Assembly (NCBI GenBank): GCA_000314955.1
Contig: BAEM01000007.1
Span: 124,001 to 188,000 of the forward strand
Length of the DNA stretch: 64,000 nucleotides
Direction of reading: 5' to 3'
Source: Paraglaciecola chathamensis S18K6
GTDB lineage: Bacteria > Pseudomonadota > Gammaproteobacteria > Enterobacterales > Alteromonadaceae
Made by a program: the position numbers and the translations under genes
Part shown: positions 1-10,374 of the stretch, piece by piece
How the letters are laid out: every line of letters begins with the position of its first letter
Position numbering within the stretch: position 1 is the stretch's first letter
Notes under the pieces: model-generated
Database searches by the model: none
Told to the model about the DNA's origin: nothing
Seen by the model: only the letters and a program-made list of their open reading frames with translations

Positions 1-2520
1 GCCACGCAAATGGTGGTCGAGCGTCAATTGAACGCGCAAGGTAAAACCCGTCATGACCTAGGCCGAGATGCTTTCGTAGATAAAATCTGGGACTGGAAAA
101 AAGAGTCCGGCGGAAATATCACCCAGCAAATGCGTCGTTTAGGCACCTCTCCTGACTGGGATCGTGAAGTGTTCACCATGGACGATGACCTTTCTGAAGC
201 CGTTAATGAAGTCTTTGTGCGCTTGCACGAAGAAGGCCTAATTTATCGTGGTAAGCGTCTAGTAAACTGGGATCCTGTATTACATACAGCCGTATCTGAT
301 TTAGAAGTGCTTAGCGAAGAAGAAAACGGCTTCATGTGGCACATGCGCTACCCTCTTGCTGATGGCACAGGCGAGCTGATTGTTGCCACCACACGTCCAG
401 AAACCATGCTTGGTGATACCGCCGTGGCTGTTCACCCTGATGACGAGCGTTACCAAGCGCTTATTGGCAAGCAAATCAAATTGCCGATCACCGGCCGCCT
501 TATTCCGATCATTGCGGATGACTATGTTGAGCAAGACTTTGGCACTGGCTGCGTAAAAATTACCCCAGCCCATGATTTCAACGATTACGACATGGGTAAA
601 CGTCACAACCTTGAGATGATCAACATTCTCACCGATGACGCAAAAATTAACGAAATCGCTCCAGAGCAATACCGCGGCCTTGACCGCTTCGATGCGCGTA
701 AGCAAATCGTCGCGGATCTAGAAGCTGCTGGCATTTTGGTTAAAATTGAAGATCATAAACTAAAAGTGCCCCGTGGCGATCGTTCTGGCTCGGTTATCGA
801 ACCCTACCTAACAGACCAATGGTACGTAGCAGTTGAAGAACTCGCCAAACCTGCGATTGATGCGGTGAAAAGTGGCGAGATTAAGTTCGTCCCTGAAAAC
901 TGGGACAAAACCTACTACCAGTGGATGAACAACATTCAAGACTGGTGTATTTCACGTCAACTTTGGTGGGGACACCGTATTCCTGCTTGGTACGACGAGA
1001 ACGGCAAAATTTACGTCGGTCGCACTGAAGCCGAAGTTCGTGAAAAGAACGCCCTTGATGCGAGCGTTTCCTTGCGTCAAGACGAAGACGTACTAGACAC
1101 CTGGTTCTCATCTGCCCTTTGGCCGTTTGCCACTATGGGCTGGCCTAAGAAAACGCCTGAGCTAGATACCTTCGTACCAAGCGCGGTATTGGTCACAGGT
1201 TTTGACATCATCTTTTTCTGGGTAGCCAGAATGATCATGATGACCAAAAAATTCACTGGGCAAATTCCTTTCAAAGAGATTTACATCACCGGCCTTATTC
1301 GCGATGAGCAAGGCGATAAAATGTCGAAATCGAAAGGCAATGTAATTGACCCAATAGATTTGATTGATGGGATCAGCATTGATGACTTAGTGGCGAAACG
1401 CACCTCAGGCATGATGCAGCCCAAATTAGCGGCCAAAATTGAGAAGAACACGCGTAAAAGCTACCCAGAAGGCTTCGCAGCCTACGGTACTGACGCGCTG
1501 CGCTTTACGTTTGCCGCAATGGCGTCCACCAGCCGCGACATCAGCTTTGATGTAAAGCGTGTTGAAGGCTACCGCAACTTCTGCAACAAGCTGTGGAACG
1601 CGTCACGCTTTGTGTTGATGAACGCCGAAGATCAAGACACAGGTGCCAATGGCGGCGACATGGAGCTTAGCCTGGCAGACAAGTGGATATTGGCTCGCTT
1701 CCAGCAAACGCTAAAAGACTTTGAAGATGCCTTGAGCGGTTATCGTTTTGATATCGCTGCGAATTTAGTATACGAGTTTACCTGGAATCAATTCTGTGAC
1801 TGGTACTTAGAGCTATCAAAACCAGTGCTAAATTCAGAAGTGAGCACAGAAGCGCAAAAACGCGGTACTCGCCATACATTGGTTAACGTACTTGAAAGTA
1901 TTCTGCGCCTAGCGCATCCGATAATGCCTTTCATCACAGAAGAAATTTGGCAGCGCGTAGCGCCGTTATGTGGCATTCAAGCCAATAGCATCATGACTCA
2001 GCCATTCCCTGTACAAAACGAAGCTTTGCGTGACGAAGACACCCTAGCTGAAATGGAATGGATCAAAAGCGTGATCGTAGGCATTCGTAATATACGCGGC
2101 GAAATGGATATCTCTCCGAACAAGCCACTAAATGTATTACTAAGAAATGCCAGTGCCCAAGATTGGCAACGCCTGCAAAGTAGCCGCGAGTTTTTAGGGG
2201 CGTTAGCAAAACTTGAAAGCGTTGAATTGTTGCAGCCTGAAGAAGAAGCACCAGCCAGTGCCACAGCACTTGTGGGCGAAATGGAAATTCTTATTCCAAT
2301 GGCCGGTTTGATTGATAAAGACGCCGAGCTAGCCCGTATCAACAGAGCTCTTGCAAAAATTGAAGCTGACTTTGGCCGCACACAAGGTAAATTGAATAAC
2401 GAAAAATTCGTTAGTAATGCGCCACCAGCGGTTATTGATAAAGAAAAAGCCAAGCTTGAAGACTTCTCCATGCAAATAAAGAAGTTAAAAGAGCAAAAAG
2501 AGACTATCGAAAATCTATAG
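1..2520 (+). CDS. valS: Valine--tRNA ligase, 3' part (5' end outside window)
   Basis: Class I aminoacyl-tRNA synthetase that charges tRNA-Val in the cytoplasm. The reading frame is open from base 1 (Ala-Thr-Gln-Met-Val-Val-Glu-Arg), so the gene starts upstream; about 840 of the roughly 950 residues usual for the family are here. The HIGH motif is missing with the N-terminus. Visible are the CP1 editing domain ([30 protein letters not shown]), the [16 protein letters not shown] block, the KMSKSKGN signature near base 1318, the anticodon-binding helical domain, and the C-terminal coiled coil (about the last 65 residues, rich in Lys and Glu) typical of ValRS. A strong hairpin terminator follows directly. 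Identification is secure. Confidence 0.98.
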   Translation, partial: ATQMVVERQLNAQGKTRHDLGRDAFVDKIWDWKKESGGNITQQMRRLGTSPDWDREVFTMDDDLSEAVNEVFVRLHEEGLIYRGKRLVNWDPVLHTAVSDLEVLSEEENGFMWHMRYPLADGTGELIVATTRPETMLGDTAVAVHPDDERYQALIGKQIKLPITGRLIPIIADDYVEQDFGTGCVKITPAHDFNDYDMGKRHNLEMINILTDDAKINEIAPEQYRGLDRFDARKQIVADLEAAGILVKIEDHKLKVPRGDRSGSVIEPYLTDQWYVAVEELAKPAIDAVKSGEIKFVPENWDKTYYQWMNNIQDWCISRQLWWGHRIPAWYDENGKIYVGRTEAEVREKNALDASVSLRQDEDVLDTWFSSALWPFATMGWPKKTPELDTFVPSAVLVTGFDIIFFWVARMIMMTKKFTGQIPFKEIYITGLIRDEQGDKMSKSKGNVIDPIDLIDGISIDDLVAKRTSGMMQPKLAAKIEKNTRKSYPEGFAAYGTDALRFTFAAMASTSRDISFDVKRVEGYRNFCNKLWNASRFVLMNAEDQDTGANGGDMELSLADKWILARFQQTLKDFEDALSGYRFDIAANLVYEFTWNQFCDWYLELSKPVLNSEVSTEAQKRGTRHTLVNVLESILRLAHPIMPFITEEIWQRVAPLCGIQANSIMTQPFPVQNEALRDEDTLAEMEWIKSVIVGIRNIRGEMDISPNKPLNVLLRNASAQDWQRLQSSREFLGALAKLESVELLQPEEEAPASATALVGEMEILIPMAGLIDKDAELARINRALAKIEADFGRTQGKLNNEKFVSNAPPAVIDKEKAKLEDFSMQIKKLKEQKETIENL

Positions 2521-2530
2521 TCATTGATGA

Positions 2531-2568
2531 AGGCAACCGAACTTACCTTTGTTAGTTCGGTTGCCTTT
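2531..2568 (+). terminator. Rho-independent terminator after valS
   Basis: A 12-bp perfect stem (AGGCAACCGAAC with GTTCGGTTGCCT) around a 12-nt loop begins 10 bases after the valS stop and ends in a short T stretch. Confidence 0.85.
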
Positions 2569-2694
2569 ACCGCAAAATGTGACTTTGCTCTTTATCAGCT
2601 TAGACTAAAAGCTGATTACCGATTTCATCATATATGTGATATTTATATTAAACGTATCAAATAGTTAAGCTTTTAAGGTGATTTAGGTAATGTC

Positions 2695-4221
2695 ATGAAC
2701 AGAACACAAATACTACTGTTACTGACGGGTGTATTTTTCACCTTCTTTACCTGTGCACAAACGCCTACGTCTACCACTTCTGCGCCTAATAAACAGAACA
2801 TATCCATTATTTATGCCTCTGACATGCCCGTCATTGGGCTAAAAAAGGTCGGTGGGTACCCTGAACTTGCAAGCGCCCTACAAAGTTATCGAAATCAAAA
2901 AAATACTAACACTTTCTTTTTGTTCGGTGGCAACAGCCTAGCGCCAAGTCCGCTTGCATCCTTAGATCGCGGTACGCATATCATCGACATTCTCAATAGC
3001 CTTGAGCCTGATGCGATGTCTGTTACTAAGCGTGAATTCAGTTATTATGAAGATGAACTGTCTTTACGGGCCTACGAAGCTGCTTTTCCCATTGTTGCTA
3101 GCAATGTCTTTGATAAACGCAGCCAAGCTAACGTAGACGGGTTATTAGACAATGTTATTGTGGAGCAACGCGGCGTTAAGATAGGCATCATTTCAATTTT
3201 AGATGAGAGTGCAATTTCAGATTACTTGCTCAAGCAAGTCGTGATCCTTGACCCGCAAAAAGTGATTTCAGACTCGGCCTATGAATTACGAGAACAAGGC
3301 GCAGAACTTGTCGTGCTTATGTACTCCTATAACTTTCCTTTTATTGACCAGTTGTTGTCGAAGGACACGGTTGATATCACTATTACAACTAGCCCAGAGT
3401 TCACCAATCTGCCCAATGAAATTATGCCTAAGCACCCTAATGCAGTGGTACTGAGTAAACTTAATTATTTAGCTGAACTCAAACTGACATTAGACAAAGA
3501 AAGCGGCGATATCTCCAATCTAACTTGGCAGGAAAAAGAATTATCTGGCTTTCCCAGCGACCCAATTTTAGCAGGGCAAGTTAAAGGTTATACCTCTCGA
3601 TTAAATCGATTGTTAAACCAACCGATAGCCACCGTCATCAGAGACTTTCAAACGCTAAGAACCAGCGTTAGAACACAAGAGAATGCCTTTGCCAATTTGG
3701 TGGCTGATACGGTTCGAAAATTTGCTAATGCTGATATGGCCCTTATCAATGGCGGTATTATTCGTGGTAACCAGAGCTATGTTGAAGGCCAAAGACTCAC
3801 CCGAAGAGATATCGCCCAAGAGCTCCCCTTTCGCAGTAAGTTAGCTGTGCTCACCATCACAGGCCAACAACTCAAACAAGCACTTGAAAATGGCTTGAGT
3901 ACCATTGAGCAAGTGCGTGGAAGATTCCCGCAAATTTCGGGGATAGAAGTCACTTATCAACCAAAAAATAACGTGGGCGAAAGGATCACATCTATTAAAA
4001 TTGATGGAGAAAACATCAACCCTACGCGTTCTTATAAGCTCGCAACGACAGATTATCTTGCCAATGGCGGAGATGGTTATCAGGTGTTAAACGAATGCCC
4101 CAAAATTGCGTTGGGCTACATGGATCCACCAATGGTCGTTGATGTACTCATTGACAGTATCCGTCAACAGGAAACACTTGGCCCGACCCTAAGCCAAAGA
4201 CTGGTGCAATCTGATGACTGA
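2695..4221 (+). CDS. Degenerate 5'-nucleotidase-like exported protein
   Basis: 508 residues with a hydrophobic N-terminal export signal (about residues 5–19) and Cys20, which could be a lipidation site although FFTC is a poor lipobox. The fold follows the UshA family: an N-terminal metallophosphatase-like domain (about 35–290) and a C-terminal 5'-nucleotidase domain (about 310–490) with INGGIIRG and TDYLANGGDGY. The metal-binding motifs of the first domain are mostly lost: DxH reads SDM, GDxxxG reads FGGNSL, GNHEFD reads TKREFS, and the expected His-containing LTH and GGHSH stretches read VLMYSY and TTSPEF. It is therefore probably a non-catalytic, perhaps ligand-binding, relative (inference). 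The gene overlaps the downstream diguanylate cyclase by 8 bases, which suggests the two proteins work together in the periplasm and inner membrane. Confidence 0.8.
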   Translation: MNRTQILLLLTGVFFTFFTCAQTPTSTTSAPNKQNISIIYASDMPVIGLKKVGGYPELASALQSYRNQKNTNTFFLFGGNSLAPSPLASLDRGTHIIDILNSLEPDAMSVTKREFSYYEDELSLRAYEAAFPIVASNVFDKRSQANVDGLLDNVIVEQRGVKIGIISILDESAISDYLLKQVVILDPQKVISDSAYELREQGAELVVLMYSYNFPFIDQLLSKDTVDITITTSPEFTNLPNEIMPKHPNAVVLSKLNYLAELKLTLDKESGDISNLTWQEKELSGFPSDPILAGQVKGYTSRLNRLLNQPIATVIRDFQTLRTSVRTQENAFANLVADTVRKFANADMALINGGIIRGNQSYVEGQRLTRRDIAQELPFRSKLAVLTITGQQLKQALENGLSTIEQVRGRFPQISGIEVTYQPKNNVGERITSIKIDGENINPTRSYKLATTDYLANGGDGYQVLNECPKIALGYMDPPMVVDVLIDSIRQQETLGPTLSQRLVQSDD

Positions 4222-5905
4222 AACGAGCACCTCTGCCACTGTCGCTGCCTCGAACAAATCGAAAGCGCGAATATCTTTAAGCTCGGTATTTGCACTCTCG
4301 TTTATCAGCGTGTTCGTCATATTCATTAGCGTGACTCTTTTAGCCTATTCAAAATTGGTCGATTTCAGAAATATTCTTGATAGCATCGCTAATGACTCTT
4401 TGCCCCAAGTGGTTTTCTCTGAGCAAGTGAATAACCACATTGCCACTTTATCTGCGATTAGTGACGGCTTGAGTTTTGCGTCTTCTGAACCCGCACTGCG
4501 TATAGCAGAGCGCAATGTTCATCAAAAAATTGACGAAATTCGTAGCTTAGCGGAGCGTCGTGAAGGCACCCAATATTTAGACTTTCACTTAACTGCGATT
4601 GAGAGCGAAATTCTCGAGTTGAAAACCCTTGCTCTGCACCGTATCAAGATGGCGAGTTTACTTTCAACTCAAGAACAAGCCTTGTACGCATTGAACGACA
4701 GAGTCGTAAAACTCACCACAGATACCAGCTTATCTAAACAAGATATTCAAATGCTACAACGCTGGCGGGCTGCTATTTTTGAGGCGGTTGCATTGGCCAG
4801 TAACGCCGTCAACTTGTCTCGTTTACAAACCATTCGTCAATCTTCGTTTAAAGTCACTGAAATCATTGATGAGCTTTACAGCAATATTCAGCAATTTCCT
4901 GCGGCACAAAAGCCAAAAATGCAGGCCATAGTCGCAGAGTTCAATCAAATAGCCCTCAGTGAAAATGGCATTTTTCCACTACAAATAAACCTATTACGAT
5001 TATCAGGTCGTGTTACGGGTGGCGGCAATTTTGTGCATAGTCTCATTGCTGATTACTCTCGCTTGCTTAACTTTAAATCGTATCAACTGAGTGATTCACT
5101 GATCACGCAAACTCGCCGAACGTCCGTTCGCATCAGTGAACAAATTCAGAATGTGGGTATGTATGTACTCAGTGCCCTACTCCTGCTGCTAATTATCGTA
5201 TTTTTCATTCAAAATCGCGTGGTTCGTCGCCTCGTTAGGTTAAACGCAGTCGTTCAAGACAGAGCAAATGGCTTCAGTAATTCGACCCATATATCCGGTA
5301 ATGATGAAATATCTGATATTGCTGACACCATTGATTATTTTGCCGCTACGATTGAGCAGCAAAAGATCACCTTACAGCAATTATCCTTACTTGATGGACT
5401 AACCGGTATCCCTAACAGACGAGCTCTTGATGAGCGCCTAGCGCATGAATTGAAACTGGCAACACGTGAGAAATGGCCACTGTCACTATTAATGGTTGAT
5501 GTTGATTTCTTTAAACCCTTTAACGACAACTATGGGCACGTGGCTGGGGATGAAGCTCTGGTGTCAATTGCGCAAATCCTTGAAAGTGTCGCTAAGCGCA
5601 GCGGTGATTTCGCCGCTAGGTATGGCGGTGAAGAATTTGTGTTTATCCTGCCAAATACAGATCAAACCGGCGCGAGAAGTGTCGCAAGTACCTTACTAAA
5701 CAGTGTGCGCAATGCCAATTTAGAGCATAAATACAACCCAAATACAGATCACATCACAATCAGCGTGGGCATAGCGACCAGCCTACCAGGTGAAGCAAAA
5801 GACGCTGACTATCTTCAACGACTTGCAGATCACGCTCTGTATGCTGCGAAGCAAAACGGTCGAGATCAAGCTATTCACTATCTTGATATAATTAGTCAAG
5901 CATAA
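4214..5905 (+). CDS. Membrane diguanylate cyclase with periplasmic sensor domain
   Basis: 563 residues. A transmembrane helix at about 22–45 is followed by a helical periplasmic domain of about 265 residues, a second transmembrane helix (about 315–335), a HAMP-like linker and a GGDEF domain from about 395. The active-site motif is GGEEF at about residue 471, a functional variant in known cyclases, and an RSGD inhibitory site lies exactly five residues before it, so product inhibition by c-di-GMP is expected. The start ATG lies inside the 3' end of the preceding nucleotidase-like gene (8-base overlap), which implies translational coupling and a shared signalling role. The layout fits a receptor that turns a periplasmic cue into c-di-GMP; the cue is unknown. 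A bidirectional terminator follows. Confidence 0.93.
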   Translation: MTETSTSATVAASNKSKARISLSSVFALSFISVFVIFISVTLLAYSKLVDFRNILDSIANDSLPQVVFSEQVNNHIATLSAISDGLSFASSEPALRIAERNVHQKIDEIRSLAERREGTQYLDFHLTAIESEILELKTLALHRIKMASLLSTQEQALYALNDRVVKLTTDTSLSKQDIQMLQRWRAAIFEAVALASNAVNLSRLQTIRQSSFKVTEIIDELYSNIQQFPAAQKPKMQAIVAEFNQIALSENGIFPLQINLLRLSGRVTGGGNFVHSLIADYSRLLNFKSYQLSDSLITQTRRTSVRISEQIQNVGMYVLSALLLLLIIVFFIQNRVVRRLVRLNAVVQDRANGFSNSTHISGNDEISDIADTIDYFAATIEQQKITLQQLSLLDGLTGIPNRRALDERLAHELKLATREKWPLSLLMVDVDFFKPFNDNYGHVAGDEALVSIAQILESVAKRSGDFAARYGGEEFVFILPNTDQTGARSVASTLLNSVRNANLEHKYNPNTDHITISVGIATSLPGEAKDADYLQRLADHALYAAKQNGRDQAIHYLDIISQA

Positions 5906-5932
5906 AAAACACCGTAATGACGGTGTTTTTTT
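5906..5932. terminator. Bidirectional terminator between convergent genes
   Basis: Inverted repeat AAAACACCG / CGGTGTTTT around a 6-base loop, with A-runs on one side and T-runs on the other. It sits between the stop codons of two convergent genes and can serve both. Confidence 0.8.
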
Positions 5933-5936
5933 CTAT

Positions 5937-6461
5937 CTAGCTTTTCGCTAGGTTTTGCTCAAACTGTTCTTCAAACCACATACGCAACATGTTCTTTTCA
6001 TAGCGTAAGTTTTCAGAGGAGAAAAACGGGTTGTGACGATCTTGAAACGACATGTCTTTCAAGTTCTGCTCACCTTCTTGCAAAACCGTACCGTCAGCCC
6101 CTAGCAACTCAAAACTAAAGGCAATACGCGGAATATCAATGCTCTTAATCAAGCGCACATCGTTCGCCCCATTGCCAATCCCGACAAACGAAGCCGGCCA
6201 AACCTGGCCTGCTAAATCAAGGTTAGTGACCGTCATATTCAGCGTTTGTCCTTCTGGCAAGGCTTCTGCCAACTCAACTAAATACTCATCTAGCTGTTTA
6301 AACGTGCGCTCTTTAAAACGCTTACGCGATTCATTTGACGGGCGCACATCAGTGTATTTGTCTGTGTTCTCCCACGTCACCTCAACTTTTCCTTGGCTAT
6401 ACGCTTGTGCTGATAGCATTAAGGAGACTCCGGACAACAAAACTACGGCTAATTTTTTCAT
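5937..6461 (-). CDS. DUF3016-family exported protein
   Basis: 174 residues from the chosen ATG (MKKLAVV), which has a good ribosome-binding site (GAGGTGGAAGG) and begins a clear signal peptide ending near AQAYSQ. The frame is open another 27 codons upstream, but that extension has no sensible signal. The mature start KVEVTWENTDKYTDVRPSN is the hallmark of DUF3016, a family of unknown function common in Alteromonadales, Shewanella and Xanthomonads. One conserved compact domain, no transmembrane segments, so probably periplasmic. Transcribed alone, convergent with the diguanylate cyclase. No function is assigned. Confidence 0.85.
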   Translation of the reverse strand: MKKLAVVLLSGVSLMLSAQAYSQGKVEVTWENTDKYTDVRPSNESRKRFKERTFKQLDEYLVELAEALPEGQTLNMTVTNLDLAGQVWPASFVGIGNGANDVRLIKSIDIPRIAFSFELLGADGTVLQEGEQNLKDMSFQDRHNPFFSSENLRYEKNMLRMWFEEQFEQNLAKS

Positions 6462-6740
6462 ATCCTTCCACCTCTCATATATGATTGAGTAAAAGATGCT
6501 ATACGTATGATGACATAGCTTACACGAGCGTGCTGAATACAACCTGAATCTCGGTTACTTTCATGTTACTCAAGCAAATCATTCAAGATAGCCACCACAA
6601 CGTTTAGCTATTTAGTACTTATACTTAATAGACCGACGTAAGACGAATAAATTCGCACCTTTATTTAGGGCGTGTTGATCTTTGCTGAACGAATTTTGGT
6701 CTAAATAGAAGCGTTTTAATCGCGGAACAGTCCTGCGGGC

Positions 6741-8111
6741 CTAGTGTAATAACACCACTTCATACCCGCTAGGAGAACTCGTTGATGTTTCAACACTCAC
6801 AATGTAATTCTCATTTTGGTCAATGTTGAGCATCGGGCTGCGTGTGAGCAACAATTGTGTATCGTCCTCTTGGTTATGCACAATCACAATTTCATACTGG
6901 CCGCTTTTCACGGTCAACCGTGCTGAATGCTCAAACGCTAGGTTTTGCGCACGATACTTAGCGGTGGCGATTGTTTCATTTTGTCGCACAAAAAATACGT
7001 CAAGCGCGGCGTAATCAGGGGTCACGTTGACTACTTGCACATCATGCTCCACGTTTTGCGGTAAGTGGCTTTCTTCAAACGTCAGCGCATCTAATGTTTG
7101 CTCAGCATTTTCATACAACACAACCGCTTTGCTTCGACCTTGGGTTAAGCTGAGCAGTTGATTGGAAAATGCGAAGCTTTCGTCATCTGAGGCTTTGCCT
7201 GATAGCTGATAATCTCCATGGGCGATAGCATCAAACTCACTTAGACCATTCGCTGCTATGGTTAATGCGCGCTGTTCATCTTGGGCACCCACAATGTCTA
7301 CCGACACCTCTTTATCATCTAGACTGTTATAAATTCGAAATTGTGCGGCTTGATCTATTGCAGCGTAGGTATTCACCGATGAAGAGTTAATCACCAGATC
7401 CAGTTCTAAATTGTTTTTAATCGCCCCCGCACTTGAACGAATAATAAAGGTATATTCGGTGGCGTACTGAAAGCTAATGTCAGTACTTTCAAACACGGGT
7501 GTATCTTCACCGGGTAGGGTCAAGTAAACATGGTAATCACCTTGACTAAACGACTGACTGTCTTCAGCCTGCCATGATTCAAACTGGGTTAAGGCCCCCT
7601 CAGAAACGCTGGAAAGCAAATGTGCATCAGCAAAAGTGTCACCACTTTGTGCTAAATATAAATCATAGTCTTGGCCTGTGCTGAGCACCGAGGTGGCGAA
7701 TAATCGAAAGCGACTAACTAACTCGGTGCGTTCAATAGGATAAGCACTAAAATTCGCAGCAGAGGTATCACCACTTAGCACCACAAGTAACTTTTTCCCT
7801 GTGGCAATGTTCGCAGAGAGCTCCCCCAAAACTTCGCTGCTACCATCGCTATCTTGTTGACTAAACGACAGTTGAACATCACTTTGTTCAAGAGAGACAA
7901 CACTTGTTGCATCACCATACACGGCAGATCCAATATTGTTCGCCTCATCAACCGTAACGTACACCGCACCGCTGTCGGCTGAGCCATTGTAGAATTGCAA
8001 ATAGGGCTTATCGTATTTTTCGCTCTTTTCATTGTCATCCGAACCGCCACATGCGCTAATCTGCATGCCTAACATTGCCAGTAATAAGCCCCTGAATATA
8101 AAACGTACCAT
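6741..8111 (-). CDS. DUF4397-type lipoprotein
   Basis: 456 residues. The N-terminus has a signal with a lipobox (ISAC, Cys21), followed by an acidic linker GGSDDNEKSEKYD, so it is probably a lipid-anchored envelope protein. The mature part opens with YLQFYNGSADSGAVYVTVD, which resembles the DUF4397 repeat (typically QFYNASPDAPAVDVY), and later stretches (AAQFRIYNSLDDKEVSVDIV, VQVVNVTPDYAALDVFF) look like further degenerate copies of the same beta-sandwich unit. Family members are surface or extracellular proteins without an established biochemical role. A single gene, divergent from the mipA-like gene about 250 bases away. Confidence 0.75.
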   Translation of the reverse strand: MVRFIFRGLLLAMLGMQISACGGSDDNEKSEKYDKPYLQFYNGSADSGAVYVTVDEANNIGSAVYGDATSVVSLEQSDVQLSFSQQDSDGSSEVLGELSANIATGKKLLVVLSGDTSAANFSAYPIERTELVSRFRLFATSVLSTGQDYDLYLAQSGDTFADAHLLSSVSEGALTQFESWQAEDSQSFSQGDYHVYLTLPGEDTPVFESTDISFQYATEYTFIIRSSAGAIKNNLELDLVINSSSVNTYAAIDQAAQFRIYNSLDDKEVSVDIVGAQDEQRALTIAANGLSEFDAIAHGDYQLSGKASDDESFAFSNQLLSLTQGRSKAVVLYENAEQTLDALTFEESHLPQNVEHDVQVVNVTPDYAALDVFFVRQNETIATAKYRAQNLAFEHSARLTVKSGQYEIVIVHNQEDDTQLLLTRSPMLNIDQNENYIVSVETSTSSPSGYEVVLLH

Positions 8112-8359
8112 GGTGTATTCCCTTGTTGTTAAATTGCATCGTTTCGATCACGACGAGTAGGCTTATCATCCTAATGACATGGCGCGGTGAGTCTCGATCA
8201 TAATTGCGAGGATTTGTGAATAATTGTAACCCTCAGATGAGCTTTGCTTGGGGGTTTGATAGCATGCCATGATAGGAACTAACTGAGCACAGACTCGTTG
8301 GCTTACTACATTTCAAATGCAATTTTTCGTGATATAGGTGAATTTAATGCGAAAATTTA

Positions 8360-9238
8360 ATGGGCAGATTTAATACAAAAAGCCTTAGCATAAGCTTGCT
8401 CGTGCTATGTTTTTTTGCCCTACCTCATACTGCCCTCGCAGACTGCACAGGGCAGCAATGTATAGAGTCAGGTCAGTGGCGATTCGGGTTAGCCTTGGGG
8501 GTTGGCGCAAAAAGCAATCCCCTTGTCGATGGTGACGCGATCCCATTGTTGGTGCTACCTGACATCGCCTATTACGGTGACAACCTCTATCTCGATAACA
8601 CAGAGTTGGGATACCAGTGGCTGCAAAGTGACACATCCGCAGTGGATACATTCGTCAGTATTAACAGCGAAAAAGCCTTCTTTACCTTTTGGCACCCAAG
8701 TAATCTATTGCTTCCTGCCAACAACGCGTTTAACCAAGCGGTTGGGCCTTCAAATGAGTCCCCTTATGATACACGTCGCGTATCAATTGATGATGTTCAA
8801 AGTAGAAAGTGGGCTATCGACGCTGGCATACGTTGGCATATCCGAAGCGGCAACTCACAATGGCGTTTCACGGCAAAAACCGATGCCACAGGCGTACACA
8901 ATGGCCATCAATTTGAAGTCGGCTATCGCTATCATTGGAAATGGCAAGATTGGCAAGTCAGTATCGCACCGGGAATAACTTGGAAGAGCAGTCAATTAAT
9001 TGATTACTATTATGGGATATACCCACAAGATAACCTCGACAGCACGTTTTACTATCAAGGCGCGTCGGGCTGGCAACCCACTATGGCGATAGGGGCGAGT
9101 AAGGCAATCAACCAAGATTGGCAGTGGCTAGCGCGGGCAAGTTATACCTGGTTTAACAGCGGCATGACGAACAGCCCACTAGTAGATCAGTCATTCACCC
9201 GTGCTGTATTTATCGGTGTTGGATATGTATTCGAATGA
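8360..9238 (+). CDS. MipA/OmpV-family outer membrane protein
   Basis: 292 residues with a signal peptide (cleavage near ALA-D) and alternating beta-strand sequence ending in an aromatic residue pattern (FIGVGYVFE), as in outer-membrane barrels. The central IPLLVLPDIAYYGDNLYLDNTELGYQW and the N-terminal WRFGLALGVGAKSNPLV stretches are characteristic of MipA/OmpV proteins, in which a scaffold or porin-like role has been proposed. It is the first gene of a four-gene unit with a DUF3019 protein, an OmpR-type regulator and a sensor kinase, an arrangement known from Shewanella and Alteromonas-type genomes. That context suggests the two-component system controls, or is tuned by, this envelope protein. 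Start ATG at 8360; an earlier ATG in another frame stops at once. Confidence 0.88.
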   Translation: MGRFNTKSLSISLLVLCFFALPHTALADCTGQQCIESGQWRFGLALGVGAKSNPLVDGDAIPLLVLPDIAYYGDNLYLDNTELGYQWLQSDTSAVDTFVSINSEKAFFTFWHPSNLLLPANNAFNQAVGPSNESPYDTRRVSIDDVQSRKWAIDAGIRWHIRSGNSQWRFTAKTDATGVHNGHQFEVGYRYHWKWQDWQVSIAPGITWKSSQLIDYYYGIYPQDNLDSTFYYQGASGWQPTMAIGASKAINQDWQWLARASYTWFNSGMTNSPLVDQSFTRAVFIGVGYVFE

Positions 9239-9277
9239 CTAGCCTAGTCATCATTATATCGTTGGAGCATTGCTAGT

Positions 9278-9667
9278 TTGAGAGTGCTGTTAACCTGTTT
9301 GGGCATAGTGGGCTGTGTATTGCCCAGCGTCATTAAAGCTGAAGAACATCATTTAAGTTGGCTAATTCAGCCGAATGTCTGCGTTGCAGAGCGGGCGAAC
9401 GAGCCATGCACCTTTACTCTCTCAGTTGAAATACATAACAATAAACAGCAAACATATTGTGTTTATTTATCGCAACTTTCCGAACAGCGTTTGTTTTGCT
9501 CTACCCAGCGCCAGCTTCAGCGAAAGCTATCGTTAACGATCGATAACAAAGCCAGTTTATTGCTTAAAAATTCACTGGGTGTAACGGTAAGCGAACAAAC
9601 GCTACGCGTGAAATCGACCCAACGCCGCACCCGATTTCGGGTAAACAGCCCATGGAGCTTATTTTAA
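9278..9667 (+). CDS. DUF3019-family exported protein
   Basis: 129 residues beginning at a TTG codon (no ATG or GTG upstream in frame; GGAG about 12 bases before). A signal peptide covers about residues 1–21 (ends VIKAEE). The mature domain contains WLIQPNVCVAERANEPCTF and a C-terminal FRVNSPWSLF, as in DUF3019, a small periplasmic family of unknown function found beside mipA and RstAB-like two-component systems. Four Cys in the mature part (about 34, 43, 61 and 74) could form disulfides. Its stop overlaps the start of the response regulator (TAATG), so the two are co-translated. Confidence 0.8.
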   Translation: MRVLLTCLGIVGCVLPSVIKAEEHHLSWLIQPNVCVAERANEPCTFTLSVEIHNNKQQTYCVYLSQLSEQRLFCSTQRQLQRKLSLTIDNKASLLLKNSLGVTVSEQTLRVKSTQRRTRFRVNSPWSLF

Positions 9668-10365
9668 TGTCACACATTCTGCTTGTCGAAGACGACAAAC
9701 GATTGAGCCAGCTCGTCTGTGAATACTTAACCCAGCACGATTTTAAAGTTACAGCCTTACCTGACGGTACCGCTTTATTAGAAACGCTCAAGCAAATTAA
9801 ACCGGATGTGCTTGTACTAGACGTGATGCTTCCAGGAGAAAACGGCTTTACTTTATGCAAGAAAATTCGCCCTCACTATCAAGGGCCACTACTATTTATG
9901 ACCGCCAAAGATAATGATTTTGATCACGTACTTGGCCTAGAAATAGGTGCTGACGACTATATTGTTAAGCCTGTGGAACCTAGAGTGTTGTTAGCCCGTA
10001 TTCAAGCTTTGCTGCGCAGAAGTGCATTGCCACAATCCCAAAGCGAACAGGCAAAGCAATTATGTTTTGGTCAACTGCAACTCGATTACTTAGCGCGTAA
10101 AGTCGTTTTACACGGCCAGGATGTACCATTAACCAGCCATGAGTTTGATATGTTATGGAAACTCGCATCAAACGCGTCACAACTGGTCGATCGCAATACC
10201 TTGTATCGGGAATTAATTGGCCGTGAATACGACGGCTTAGATCGCTCAGCCGATGTGCGAATTTCGCGGCTACGCAAAAAACTTAAAGACGATCCTCGCC
10301 AACCATATCGAATAAAAACCATATGGGGAAAGGGATTTTATTTTGTAGCTGACGCGTGGGGATAA
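9667..10365 (+). CDS. OmpR/RstA-type response regulator
   Basis: 232 residues from the ATG that overlaps the preceding stop (TAATG); an ATG five codons earlier is less likely. Receiver domain with acidic pocket (VEDDKRL, Asp9/Asp10), phospho-acceptor Asp52 in LDVMLPGENG, Thr in FMTAKD and Lys in YIVKPVEP; then an OmpR-type winged-helix DNA-binding domain with the conserved RLRKKLKDDP and IKTIWGKGFYF stretches. Nine bases separate it from the cognate sensor kinase. Organisation and sequence are RstA-like, but its targets cannot be read from the window; the upstream mipA-like gene is the obvious candidate. Confidence 0.92.
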   Translation: MSHILLVEDDKRLSQLVCEYLTQHDFKVTALPDGTALLETLKQIKPDVLVLDVMLPGENGFTLCKKIRPHYQGPLLFMTAKDNDFDHVLGLEIGADDYIVKPVEPRVLLARIQALLRRSALPQSQSEQAKQLCFGQLQLDYLARKVVLHGQDVPLTSHEFDMLWKLASNASQLVDRNTLYRELIGREYDGLDRSADVRISRLRKKLKDDPRQPYRIKTIWGKGFYFVADAWG

Positions 10366-10374
10366 GCAGTCTAT

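Noticed and set aside
301..705. Minus-strand frame of 134 codons inside valS
   Set aside because: It is a shadow of the conserved valS frame with no family resemblance.
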